NCBI GenBank assembly: GCA_943369755.1 | Contig: CALROG020000040.1 | Coordinates: 1-34,417 of the forward strand | Direction: 5' to 3' | From: CALROG01 sp943369755 | GTDB taxonomy: Bacteria; Pseudomonadota; Gammaproteobacteria; Burkholderiales; Burkholderiaceae_C | DNA length: 34,417 nucleotides | Part shown: one piece after another, positions 23,393 to 31,718 of the stretch | How positions within the stretch are numbered: the stretch's first letter is position 1 | Layout of the letters: each line of letters opens with the position of its first letter | The notes under the pieces: generated by a model | What the model was told of the DNA's origin: nothing | Database searches by the model: none | The model's input: the letters and a program-made list of their open reading frames with translations, nothing else | Position numbers and translations under genes: made by a program

Positions 23393-25186
23393 TCAGTCCA
23401 GGGGTGGGGTGGCCGTCAAAACTTCTTCCAGCACGGTTACCCCTTCGGCCACGCGCAGGGCACCGGCCAGGCGCAGCGGCCGCATGCCGTCGGCCACGGC
23501 CTGGCGGCGCAGGGTCTCCGAGCTTGGGTCCTGGGTAACCTTGTGCTTGAACGCTTCGCTCACGGTCAGCAGTTCATACAAGCCCATGCGGCCCATAAAG
23601 CCGGTCATGCGGCAGTCCACACAACCAACCGGCTTGTACGGGCGGTACCCGCCATTGATCTTCCAGGGCTTGACGACAGCGTCCAGCGCCTCCCGCGAAG
23701 CGTCTTCGTCCAGCTCGCGGCATTGCTTGCACAGGGTACGCACCAGGCGCTGGGCCAGCACACCCAGCAAGGTGGCGTTAATCAGGTAGTTGGGAATGCC
23801 CAGCTCCAGCAGCCGCGTGACCGCCGAGGGTGCGTCATTGGTGTGCAGGGTTGAGAACACCAGGTGACCGGTCAGCGCGGCCTGCACCGCCATTTCGGCG
23901 GTTTCCAGGTCCCGGATTTCACCAATCATGATGATGTCGGGGTCTTGCCGCATCAGGGCGCGCAAGCCCTCGGCAAAGTTGAAGTCCAGCTGCGGCTGCA
24001 CCTGGGTCTGGTTAAAGGCGGGTTCGATCATCTCGATCGGGTCTTCCACCGTGCTCACATTCACTTCTTCGGTGGCCACACGCTTGAGCGTGGAGTAAAG
24101 CGTGGTGGTCTTGCCCGAGCCGGTGGGCCCGGTGACCAGAATGATGCCGTGCGGGCGCTTGACCAGTGCCTCCCAGCGCTTGGCGTCGTGTTCTGAAAAG
24201 CCCAGCGCGTCGAGGTCTTTGACCGCAGTGTCTGGGTCAAATATGCGCATCACCATCTTTTCGCCAAAGGCGGTGGGCAGGGTGGACAGGCGCATTTCAA
24301 TCTCGTCGCCGCGCGGGTTGCGGGTCTTGATGCGGCCGTCTTGCGGGCGGCGCTTTTCCACCACGTCCATGCGGCCCAGCAGCTTGATGCGCGCCGTCAT
24401 GGCACTGAGAACGCCCATGGGCATCTGATAGACCGGGTGCAATATGCCGTCAATGCGAAACCGGATGACGCCTTGCTCACGCCGCGGCTCCAGGTGAATG
24501 TCGCTGGCGCGCTGATCAAAGGCGTACTGCCAGAGCCAGTCCACCACCTGCACCACGCCCTGGTCATTGGCGTCAAGCTGCTTGTTGCTCTTGCCCAGCT
24601 CGACCAGTTGCTCAAAGCTCGCGGCCCCGTTACTGCCGCCGGCCTTCTGCGCCGCCCGTACTGATTTGGCCAGTGCGAAAAATTCAGCGGTGTAGCGTTG
24701 TATGTCTTGCGGATTGGCCAGCACGCGGCGCACCGCACGTTTGGACTGGCGCTCGACTTCGTCAACCCAGTCGGTCAGGAAGGGCTCGGCGGTGGCCACC
24801 ACCACTTCGCGCGGCGTCACCTGCACCGGCAGCACCCGGTGCCGCTCGGCGTAGGCCGCGCTCATGCTTTCCGCCACCTTGCCCACATCGACCTTGAGCG
24901 GGTCAATCCGCAGGTAGTCCAGGCCGCTGCGCCCGGCTAGCCATTGCGCCAACATTTCAATGTCCAGCGGTTTGCTGTCACGGCTGCGGATCATCGACAC
25001 ACTGGCCAGCCGCACCAAGGGGTGCTGGGCGCTTTCGGCCTGGGCACAGCGCGCGATGGTGCGGCTGGCTTCTTCCGGCGAAATCACCCCGTCAACACCC
25101 AGCCACTCCACCAGACGGCGCAAGTCAAGCGGGCCTTGCTCAGCAGGCATTTTGGAAAGGGTTTTGGGCTTCGGGACGGCGCTCAT
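23393..25186 (-). CDS. GspE/PulE-family secretion or pilus ATPase
   Basis: A 597-residue type II secretion / type IV pilus assembly ATPase. The N-terminal ~170 residues form a T2SSE-like domain (LPVQVTPREVVVATAEPF, typical of the N1/MshEN-type fold). The ATPase core has Walker A GPTGSGKT (353-360), Asp box STVEDPIE, Walker B DPDIIMIGEIRD (415-426) and His box TGHLVFSTLHTND. A tetracysteine zinc motif follows (CKQC at 486-489, then CVDC). No other secretion or pilus gene is present, so it is an orphan here. The start at 25186 overlaps the stop of the upstream gene as ATGA, which decides it over an upstream ATG. Confidence 0.92.
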   Translation of the reverse strand: MSAVPKPKTLSKMPAEQGPLDLRRLVEWLGVDGVISPEEASRTIARCAQAESAQHPLVRLASVSMIRSRDSKPLDIEMLAQWLAGRSGLDYLRIDPLKVDVGKVAESMSAAYAERHRVLPVQVTPREVVVATAEPFLTDWVDEVERQSKRAVRRVLANPQDIQRYTAEFFALAKSVRAAQKAGGSNGAASFEQLVELGKSNKQLDANDQGVVQVVDWLWQYAFDQRASDIHLEPRREQGVIRFRIDGILHPVYQMPMGVLSAMTARIKLLGRMDVVEKRRPQDGRIKTRNPRGDEIEMRLSTLPTAFGEKMVMRIFDPDTAVKDLDALGFSEHDAKRWEALVKRPHGIILVTGPTGSGKTTTLYSTLKRVATEEVNVSTVEDPIEMIEPAFNQTQVQPQLDFNFAEGLRALMRQDPDIIMIGEIRDLETAEMAVQAALTGHLVFSTLHTNDAPSAVTRLLELGIPNYLINATLLGVLAQRLVRTLCKQCRELDEDASREALDAVVKPWKINGGYRPYKPVGCVDCRMTGFMGRMGLYELLTVSEAFKHKVTQDPSSETLRRQAVADGMRPLRLAGALRVAEGVTVLEEVLTATPPLD

Positions 25187-25968
25187 GAAACTAGCGGTTT
25201 GAAAACCCGCAGCCATTTGGGCGCGGGCAGGCCCCAGCGAGTTTGTATGGTTTCAGCCTGTTGCGCAAGCTCCGGGCGCTTGGGGCGCAGCGGGCTGCGC
25301 TGGGCCAGCACCACGGTGTTGCCCTCGCGCGTCGGCTTGAAGGCCCAGACCGCTTCTTCCCCAAAGGCGGCGACGATTTTCTTCAGGCTCTGCTCGTAGC
25401 TGGAGGAGCGGCCAAACAGGTTGACCGTCATGCAGCCGTCGTCGGTGAGCAAGCGGCGGCAATCCGCATAGAAAGCCGCGCTGTCAAGCACCGGAGCGGC
25501 GGCCTCGTGGTCGTACAGGTCGACCTGCAAGGCGTCAATCTGGCCGCGCCAGTGTTCATGTGCTGCCACCTCGCCCGCGTCACCCAGCACCACGCTTAGC
25601 CGGACGTCGTCGGGCGGGAGCTTGAACCATAGCCGGCAGGCCGCCACTACCTGCGGGTTGAGCTCGATGGCGGTGGTCTTCATGCGCAGCTTCTTGTGAC
25701 AAAACTTGGTCAGCGACGCCGCGCCCAGGCCGAGCTGCATGGCGTGGCGTTTGGGCACCGCGGCGGGCTCCACAAACAGCAGCCAGGCCATCATGCGCTG
25801 AATGTAGTCAAGGTCGAGTTCATACGGTGCGTCCATCCGCATCGAACCCTGCACCCATTCGGTGCCCAGGTGCAGGTAACGGGTGTCGCCGTAATCAGAG
25901 AAATTGACCTCGGGCAGGTCAGGCAGGCGTTTTTTCAAAGTGCGCTGATTATCTTCACACCAGATCAA
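25183..25968 (-). CDS. Spermidine-synthase-like (SAM-fold) protein
   Basis: A 261-residue Rossmann-type methyltransferase-fold protein that automated pipelines usually call spermidine synthase. It has MQLGLGAASLTKFC (about 77-90), IELNPQVV and LQVDLYDHEA in the places of the cofactor-binding motifs. The GGGDG motif of true spermidine synthases is not present (it reads GLGAAS), so polyamine synthesis is doubtful. The start is a TTG at 25968: it overlaps the tatD-type stop as TTGA, an in-frame stop lies one codon upstream, and conserved-looking sequence begins immediately. It is the middle gene of an overlapping three-gene operon. The function is uncertain. Confidence 0.8.
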   Translation of the reverse strand: MIWCEDNQRTLKKRLPDLPEVNFSDYGDTRYLHLGTEWVQGSMRMDAPYELDLDYIQRMMAWLLFVEPAAVPKRHAMQLGLGAASLTKFCHKKLRMKTTAIELNPQVVAACRLWFKLPPDDVRLSVVLGDAGEVAAHEHWRGQIDALQVDLYDHEAAAPVLDSAAFYADCRRLLTDDGCMTVNLFGRSSSYEQSLKKIVAAFGEEAVWAFKPTREGNTVVLAQRSPLRPKRPELAQQAETIQTRWGLPAPKWLRVFKPLVS

Positions 25969-26816
25969 GCGTCACCAACACCCGGCACCAGGCCTTGTGC
26001 TGACCTGCCCAGACGCGGCAGTGCCTGCTGAGCGTTTCGGCAAGTGGCAAGCGCCAGCTCTTGCACCGCCATGCCGCGCAGTTGCGCCACCACGGCCGCA
26101 ATGCGGGGCAGCTCGGCCGGTTCGTTGCGGCCCTGGGGCAGCCCATCGGCGCGCTGCTGCGCCGTGGTGTAGCGCCAGTGAGGCGGAATGTCGGGCGCGT
26201 CAGTCTCCAGAACAATGGCGTCCAGCGGCAACCAGGCGGCCAGGCGGCGCAACTGCAGCGCGCGCTCAAAGGTCACGGCACCCCCCAAACCCAGCTTGAA
26301 GCCCAGATCGAGAAAAGCCCGAGCCTGCTGCTGACTGCCGTTGAACGCATGGGCAATGCCACCCGTCACGCCGATGTCACGCAACTGTCGCACCAGTTGA
26401 TCTGCCGAGCGACGCACATGCAGAATGACTGGCAGGCCATGGTGGCGCGCCAGCTTGAGCTGCTCACGGTAGTAAAACGCCTGACGCTCGCGGTCCAGCC
26501 CCGGCACGAAATAGTCCAGCCCGATCTCACCCACCGCCACCAGCCGCGAGTCAGCGCCATGGCTCGACAGCGCGGTGCCCAGCAGTTCCAGGTGCTGGGG
26601 TTGCGCCCCCGGTGTGTACAGCGGGTGAATGCCCAGCGCATAACTGTCGCCAAACCGGTGGGCCAGTTCGCGCACGGTGTCGAAGTTGCTTGCCTGCACG
26701 GCAGGCAGCACACAATGCGCCACCCCCACCGCCGCGGCGCGGGCCCGCATGGGGGCCAGGTCGGCACCAAATTCGGGCGCATCAAGGTGGCAATGGGTGT
26801 CGATCCAGACCGTCAT
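25965..26816 (-). CDS. TatD-family metal-dependent hydrolase (nuclease)
   Basis: A 283-residue TIM-barrel hydrolase of the TatD family, which generally act as metal-dependent DNases. Metal ligands are visible: DTHCHLD with His8 and His10, VGEIGLDY with Glu97, LHVRR with His133, HAFNG with His156, and LETDAPD with Asp206. The start was taken as the ATG at 26816 (MTVWIDTHCH), since the upstream in-frame ATG adds only a few unconserved residues. It is the first gene of an operon in which each next gene overlaps by 4 bases. It is divergent from the protease gene at 26913. Confidence 0.92.
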   Translation of the reverse strand: MTVWIDTHCHLDAPEFGADLAPMRARAAAVGVAHCVLPAVQASNFDTVRELAHRFGDSYALGIHPLYTPGAQPQHLELLGTALSSHGADSRLVAVGEIGLDYFVPGLDRERQAFYYREQLKLARHHGLPVILHVRRSADQLVRQLRDIGVTGGIAHAFNGSQQQARAFLDLGFKLGLGGAVTFERALQLRRLAAWLPLDAIVLETDAPDIPPHWRYTTAQQRADGLPQGRNEPAELPRIAAVVAQLRGMAVQELALATCRNAQQALPRLGRSAQGLVPGVGDA

Positions 26817-26912
26817 GGCGCGATGATGCCCGATCATGTGCAGAACCAGGAAAACCGTGCTACCGTGCGTTTTCGCTTCCCGGTTTCTTCATGCAGTGTC
26901 ACAGGTGAACCG

Positions 26913-27857
26913 ATGCGCAGGCCCGCCCTTTACAGCCAGTCCGCCCGCTCTGAACCCGAGCCGATGCGCCCTGCCCCGAACCCGTCCGAAACACTGGCGC
27001 CGACCAGGCCGCGCTTTTCCGCCAGCAGCCCGCGCCTGCTCTGGGCAGCAATTGCTACCCTGGCCTTGCTGCTGGTGCTGAGCCTGGCGTTCAGCCTGAG
27101 CCCCGGCCAGCGCCGCATCACCCAGGAAGACATCAACGCGGCGGTACTCAAGACCCTGGAGACCACCGCGCTGCCATCAGCGGCAACCCGTGCCTATGAA
27201 AACATCCGCCCTTCGGTGGTGCGGGTGGTCAGCTACGTCAAGAAAAGTCGGCTCAAGGACGTCAAGCCCGGCACGGCCAAGACATTGATCAACGAAGCCA
27301 AGCCCGAAGACGACGAGGTAGAACACGGCGTGGGTTCGGGGGTGGTCATTGTGGACAAAGGCATCATCCTGACCAACCTGCATGTGGTGCAGGGGGCAGA
27401 CCGGATCAAGGTCACTTTTTCTGACGGGCTGGAAGCCGAAGCCCGCATCACCGGCGTGCAGCCCGAGAACGACCTGGCCGTGCTGCAGGCCAACAAGATC
27501 CCCGACGACCTGATCGCCGCAACCATGCGCTCCACCGCCGACCTTGCCCCCGGCGACCAGGTGGTGGCGGTGGGCTTCCCCTTTGGCATCGGGCCCTCCG
27601 CTTCGGCAGGCATCGTTTCCGGGCTGAAGCGGGTGTTTCGCTCGCCAGAAGGCAAGCAAGACATGAGCAACCTGATCCAGTTTGACGCGGCGGCAAACCC
27701 TGGCAACTCGGGCGGGCCGCTGGTCACCATGGACGGCGAGGTGGTGGGCATCGTCACCGCCATCCTGAACCCGACCCCGGCACGAACCTTCATTGGCATC
27801 GGTTTCGCTGTGCCTATCGAAAACGCGGCCTCTGCGGCCGGCCTGCCCCCGTTCTGA
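26913..27857 (+). CDS. Membrane-anchored trypsin-like (HtrA/DegP-type) protease without PDZ
   Basis: A 314-residue protein with a basic, proline-rich N-terminus (1-40), one membrane segment (about 42-62, LLWAAIATLALLLVLSLAF) and a chymotrypsin-fold protease domain facing the periplasm. The catalytic triad is His157 (LTNLHVV), Asp187 (ENDLAVL) and Ser266 (GNSGGPL). It ends about 48 residues after the Ser, with no room for the PDZ domain usual in HtrA/DegS, so regulation must differ. AGGTGA eight bases before the ATG supports this start. It is followed after 36 bases by moxR, suggesting co-transcription. Confidence 0.9.
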   Translation: MRRPALYSQSARSEPEPMRPAPNPSETLAPTRPRFSASSPRLLWAAIATLALLLVLSLAFSLSPGQRRITQEDINAAVLKTLETTALPSAATRAYENIRPSVVRVVSYVKKSRLKDVKPGTAKTLINEAKPEDDEVEHGVGSGVVIVDKGIILTNLHVVQGADRIKVTFSDGLEAEARITGVQPENDLAVLQANKIPDDLIAATMRSTADLAPGDQVVAVGFPFGIGPSASAGIVSGLKRVFRSPEGKQDMSNLIQFDAAANPGNSGGPLVTMDGEVVGIVTAILNPTPARTFIGIGFAVPIENAASAAGLPPF

Positions 27858-27893
27858 CTTTCGTTCCCGCCTTACCAAAAAGAGCCCACACGC

Positions 27894-28901
27894 ATGGACA
27901 CCACACCCAACCCCGACACCGCAACTGCCCAGCTCATGGAGCAAATTCTTTACGAAGTCAAACGCGTTGTGGTCGGCCAGGACCGTTTTCTGGAACGCGT
28001 GATGGTGGCCATGTTGGCCCAGGGCCATCTCTTGGTGGAGGGCGTGCCCGGGCTGGCCAAGACCCTGACGGTAAAGACGCTGGCCAACACCGTGCGAGGC
28101 CAGTTCAAGCGCATCCAGTTCACGCCCGACCTGGTGCCGGCCGACCTGGTGGGCACCCGCATCTACAACCAGAAAACCGGCGAGTTCAGCACCTCGCTGG
28201 GGCCCGTGTTCACCAACTTGCTGCTGGCCGATGAAATCAACCGGGCTCCGGCCAAGGTACAAAGCGCATTGCTGGAGGTCATGCAGGAACGCCAGGTCAC
28301 CATTGCCGGTGAAACCCACAAAGTGCCCAGCCCTTTTCTGGTGATGGCCACGCAAAACCCGATTGAGACAGAAGGCACCTATCCGCTCCCGGAGGCACAG
28401 GTGGACCGTTTCATGATGAAGGTGCTGGTGGGTTACCCCACCGAAGAAGAAGAGTTCGTGATTGTCAGCCGCGTCACCGGCCCGGCAGTGGATCTGCAGC
28501 CCGTTGCCAGCACCGAACAACTGGCCGCCCTGCAAGCCGAGTGCAGGCGCGTGTATGTGGACCCGTCGCTGGTGCAGTATGCGGTGAAGCTGGTGTCAGC
28601 CACGCGCACGCCCGACAAGCACGGCATCAAGGACCTTGCCAAATACATCACCTTTGGTGCCAGCCCGCGCGCCACGATCAACTTGACCGAAGGCGCACGG
28701 GCCCTGGCCATGCTGCGCGGGCGCACCTATGCGCTGCCCGAAGACATGACCGATCTGGTGCCCGATGTATTGCGCCACCGGTTGGTGCTGTCGTACGAGG
28801 CGCTCAGCGAAGGCCTGACGGCCGACGCCATCATTGCAAAGATCACCGCAAAAATACCGGTGCCGGCCAAGCCGCTCGAACATGAAAAGCTGGCTGCGTA
28901 G
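27894..28901 (+). CDS. moxR: MoxR-family AAA+ ATPase
   Basis: A 335-residue MoxR-type AAA+ ATPase, a chaperone-like family that acts with VWA-domain proteins. Walker A is GVPGLAKT (50-57); Walker B is LLLADEINRAP with Asp113-Glu114; VMATQNPIETEGTYPLPEAQ is the sensor-1 region; the C-terminal lid follows. The next gene, for a DUF58 protein, starts 20 bases before this stop, and a BatA-like VWA gene follows. This MoxR-DUF58-VWA order is the classic arrangement (Bat / aerotolerance-type operons), so the three probably work together, possibly in envelope stress or metal-cofactor insertion. Confidence 0.95.
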   Translation: MDTTPNPDTATAQLMEQILYEVKRVVVGQDRFLERVMVAMLAQGHLLVEGVPGLAKTLTVKTLANTVRGQFKRIQFTPDLVPADLVGTRIYNQKTGEFSTSLGPVFTNLLLADEINRAPAKVQSALLEVMQERQVTIAGETHKVPSPFLVMATQNPIETEGTYPLPEAQVDRFMMKVLVGYPTEEEEFVIVSRVTGPAVDLQPVASTEQLAALQAECRRVYVDPSLVQYAVKLVSATRTPDKHGIKDLAKYITFGASPRATINLTEGARALAMLRGRTYALPEDMTDLVPDVLRHRLVLSYEALSEGLTADAIIAKITAKIPVPAKPLEHEKLAA

Positions 28902-29916
28902 AAAGACGCCCCCCGAAGCGCCTGCGGCGCCTCCCCCCACCGGGGGGCGCAGCCAGCGGCCCGGCGAAGCCGGTTCCGCGGCTGCCCTGAATGAGAACGC
29001 AGAGCATGTACTCCGGCGTCTCGAATGGACGGTCATCCGCCGGCTGGACGGCCTGTTGCAGGGCGACTACCGCACGCTGATGCGCGGCACCGGCCTTGAC
29101 CTGGCCGACCTGCGTGAGTACCAGCACCATGACGATGTACGCCACATTGACTGGAACGTCACCGCCCGGCTACAGGTGCCGCATGTGCGGGTGTACACCG
29201 AAGACCGCGAGGTGGCGGCCTGGTTCCTGCTCGATCTCAGCCCGTCCATTGACTTCGGCTCTGGCCAGCAACGCAAGGTCGGCGTCTCGGCGGAATTTGT
29301 CGCGGTGCTGGCGCGCCTGCTGACACGCCACGGCAACCGTGTAGGGGCCCTGCTTTACGGGGCCGGGGTGGACACCATGATTCCGGCACGCGCCGGGCGT
29401 CGCCATGTTTTGCATTTGCTGCACAGCATCCAGACCCGACCCGCCCCCACCGAGACGGGTACCACCCGGTTGCACGAGCTGCTGAACTCAGCCGCCAATG
29501 CGATTCGCCGCCGCGCCACGGTGTTTGTGGTGTCCGACTTCATCAGCGAGCCCGGCTGGGAAAAGCCGCTGGCCCAGCTGGCACAGCGCCACGAGGTTGT
29601 GGCCGTGCGCCTGCTGGACCCGCTGGAGCTGGAGTTGCCGGACCTTGGGCTGATCCCAATCCGCGATGCCGAAACTGGCGAGCAACTGTTGGTAGACACC
29701 CACGACGCGGGCTTTCGCAAGCGCTTTGCACGCATTGCCGCGCAACGCGAGGCCGAGCTGCGCCAGTCGCTGGGCCGTGCCGGGGTGGACACACTGGAGC
29801 TGTCCACAGACGACGACCTGGTAAACGCCATCGTGCGCTTTACCGACATGCGCAAGCGCCGCAGCCAGCTCGCCGGCGGTGGCGGTCTGCCCGCGCACCT
29901 GAGAAAGGCTGCCTGA
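28882..29916 (+). CDS. DUF58 domain protein
   Basis: A 344-residue protein. Residues about 44-330 carry the DUF58 family (ADLREYQHHDDVRHIDWNVT near 75-94), followed by a VWA-like core with a DxSxS metal site (LLDLSPSIDF). No membrane segment is evident, unlike many longer DUF58 proteins. Residues 9-33 (PPEAPAAPPPTGGRSQ and onward) are encoded by a GC-rich hairpin repeat of intergenic type and look like filler. The ATG at 28882 overlaps moxR by 20 bases. An alternative is that translation starts after the repeat, but no good ATG is seen there. It is co-transcribed with moxR and the VWA gene. Confidence 0.88.
   Translation: MKSWLRRKTPPEAPAAPPPTGGRSQRPGEAGSAAALNENAEHVLRRLEWTVIRRLDGLLQGDYRTLMRGTGLDLADLREYQHHDDVRHIDWNVTARLQVPHVRVYTEDREVAAWFLLDLSPSIDFGSGQQRKVGVSAEFVAVLARLLTRHGNRVGALLYGAGVDTMIPARAGRRHVLHLLHSIQTRPAPTETGTTRLHELLNSAANAIRRRATVFVVSDFISEPGWEKPLAQLAQRHEVVAVRLLDPLELELPDLGLIPIRDAETGEQLLVDTHDAGFRKRFARIAAQREAELRQSLGRAGVDTLELSTDDDLVNAIVRFTDMRKRRSQLAGGGGLPAHLRKAA
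28903..28985 (+). repeat. GC-rich three-hairpin dispersed repeat
   Basis: Three adjacent short hairpins are present: GCGCC/GGCGC around TGC (28918-28930), CCCCCC/GGGGGG around ACC (28933-28947), and CCGGC/GCCGG around GAA (28961-28973). From memory, this phrase type (CGAAGCGCCTGCGGCGCC, then CAGCCAGCGGCCCGGCGAAG) is common between genes in Comamonadaceae. Here it lies just after the moxR stop but inside the DUF58 reading frame. Confidence 0.65.
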
Positions 29917-29918
29917 CC

Positions 29919-30959
29919 ATGAACTTCCTCTGGCCCCAGTTCCTGTGGCTGCTGCTGGTCGCGCCTTTGCTGGTGGGCGCGTACATCTGGCTGCTGCGGC
30001 GCAAGAAAAAATCAGCTTTGCGCTACGCCTCGCTGTCCATCGTCAAGGAAGCGATGGACTCAGGCCAAAGCATCCGCCGCCATATTCCACCTGCCTTGTT
30101 CCTGCTCGCGCTAGTGGCCATGCTGGTGGCGGCAGCGCGGCCGGTGGCCGTGGTGACGCTGCCATCAAACCAGCAAACCATCATTCTGGCGATGGACGTG
30201 TCTGGCAGCATGCGCGCGACGGATGTGCAACCCAACCGCCTTGTTGCGGCCCAGGAAGCTGCCAAGAAGTTCCTGACCGAGTTGCCGCGCCATGTGAAGG
30301 TGGGCATCGTTGCCTTTGCCGGCTCGGCCCAGGTGGCTCAGTTGCCCACAGTGAACCGTGAAGACCTGGTGACCGCCATTGACCGCTTCCAGCTGCAGCG
30401 CGCCACCGCCACGGGCAACGCCATCGTGATCTCACTGGCCACGATCTTCCCCGACGCGGGCATTGAGTTGCAGCAAATGGGCGGCAACCGCCTGAGCCCA
30501 CCGGCTCGCTCTCTCAATGAGCCCGCAAAAGAGAAGAAGGAATTCACGCCGGTGGCACCCGGCTCGTACAACTCGGCCGCCATCATCATGCTGACTGACG
30601 GCCAACGCACCACTGGCGTCGACCCGCTCGAAGCCGCCAAGATGGCCGCTGACCGCGGCGTGCGGGTGTACACCGTGGGCATCGGCACGGTTGACGGCGA
30701 AACCATTGGCTTTGAAGGCTGGTCCATGCGGGTGCGCCTGGACGAGGAAACCCTCAAGGCCGTGGCCAACAAGACCCAGGCCGAGTACTTCTATGCCGGT
30801 ACCGCCGAGACGCTGAAAAAGGTCTACACCACCCTGAGTTCGCGCCTGACGGTAGAGAAGAAAGAAACCGAAGTGTCCGCCCTGTTCGCGCTGGGTGCCG
30901 CCGTGCTGGCGCTGCTGGCGGGCGGGCTGTCGCTGCTGTGGTTTAACCGGGTTCTTTAA
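29919..30959 (+). CDS. batA: VWA-domain membrane protein, BatA-like
   Basis: A 346-residue membrane-anchored von Willebrand factor A protein. It has two N-terminal hydrophobic segments (about 8-25 and 58-76), a VWA domain with MIDAS motif DVSGS (93-97), a later LTDGQ, and a C-terminal hydrophobic segment (about 321-342). BatA/Aer-type proteins pair with MoxR ATPases. The start lies two bases after the DUF58 stop. The partners BatB to BatE are not seen downstream, where the minus-strand lolD gene begins. The insert between about 150 and 220, rich in Pro, Glu and Lys, is longer than a minimal VWA fold needs. Confidence 0.9.
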   Translation: MNFLWPQFLWLLLVAPLLVGAYIWLLRRKKKSALRYASLSIVKEAMDSGQSIRRHIPPALFLLALVAMLVAAARPVAVVTLPSNQQTIILAMDVSGSMRATDVQPNRLVAAQEAAKKFLTELPRHVKVGIVAFAGSAQVAQLPTVNREDLVTAIDRFQLQRATATGNAIVISLATIFPDAGIELQQMGGNRLSPPARSLNEPAKEKKEFTPVAPGSYNSAAIIMLTDGQRTTGVDPLEAAKMAADRGVRVYTVGIGTVDGETIGFEGWSMRVRLDEETLKAVANKTQAEYFYAGTAETLKKVYTTLSSRLTVEKKETEVSALFALGAAVLALLAGGLSLLWFNRVL

Positions 30960-31000
30960 GAAGAAATTCGCCCGGACTTTGGCGTATCTCTTCCGCGCGC

Positions 31001-31681
31001 TCAGCCCAATCGCCCCGACGTCAACTGCAACTGCCGCCCGCAGCGCGCGGCCAGCGCGCTGTCATGCGTGACCACCACAAATGCGGTGCCGTGGTCGCGG
31101 GCCAGCGTCAGCATCAACTGAAACACACCGTCGGCAGTGCCACGATCCAGGTTGCCGGTGGGCTCGTCGGCCAGCACGCAGGCGGGCCGGGTGACCAGCG
31201 CGCGGGCAATTGCGACACGCTGGCGCTCGCCGCCTGACAATTCTGCCGGGCGGTGGTGTGCGCGGTCGCGCAGGCCCACATCGGCCAGCATTTGTTCGGC
31301 AATACGCGCCGCCTCTTCGCGCGGCTGGCGACGGATCCACAGTGGCATGGCCACGTTGTCCAGCGCACTGAATTCAGGCAGCAGGTGATGGAACTGGTAG
31401 ACAAAGCCCAGGTGCTGATTGCGCAGCCGGCCTTGTGCTGCGGCGTCCAGCTGCGCCAGCGGCTGGCCTTTGAGCTTCACCGTGCCGCTGGTGGGCGCGT
31501 CCAGCCCACCCAACAGGTGCAGCAGCGTGCTTTTGCCGGAACCCGAGGCCCCGACGATGGCCAGGGTTTCACCGGCCTGCACGTCCAGATCGACGCCGTG
31601 CAATACAGTCAGGTCGATCACGCCTTCATGAAAGCGCTTGGTCAAGCCGCGGGCTTGCAGCACGGGGGGCGATGTGGCCAT
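31001..31681 (-). CDS. lolD: Lipoprotein-releasing ABC ATPase LolD
   Basis: A 226-residue ABC ATPase that powers LolCE-type release of outer-membrane lipoproteins. It shows Walker A GASGSGKS (44-51), signature LSGGERQRVAIARAL and Walker B VLADEPTGNLD. The start was set at MATSPPVLQA (31681), which fits the family length (about 230). An in-frame ATG at 31726 would add MNEPVPVRPELVEGF, of which VRPELVEG is encoded by a dispersed 26-base repeat, and would overlap the lolC stop by eight bases. That upstream start cannot be excluded. Confidence 0.93.
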   Translation of the reverse strand: MATSPPVLQARGLTKRFHEGVIDLTVLHGVDLDVQAGETLAIVGASGSGKSTLLHLLGGLDAPTSGTVKLKGQPLAQLDAAAQGRLRNQHLGFVYQFHHLLPEFSALDNVAMPLWIRRQPREEAARIAEQMLADVGLRDRAHHRPAELSGGERQRVAIARALVTRPACVLADEPTGNLDRGTADGVFQLMLTLARDHGTAFVVVTHDSALAARCGRQLQLTSGRLG

Positions 31682-31684
31682 AAA

Positions 31685-31710
31685 CCCTTCGACAAGCTCA
31701 GGGCGAACGG
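31685..31710 (+). repeat. 26-bp dispersed repeat, copy 2
   Basis: CCCTTCGACAAGCTCAG followed by GGCGAACGG matches the element at 2711-2736 at 23 of 26 positions. It lies between the lolC stop and the preferred lolD start. In one lolD frame it would be read as VRPELVEG, a peptide I recall as a common artefact of this repeat in annotations. Confidence 0.75.
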
Positions 31711-31718
31711 GAACTGGC

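Noticed and set aside
27177..28535. 452-residue minus-strand open frame
   Set aside because: It is a shadow of the protease and moxR genes, with no family resemblance.
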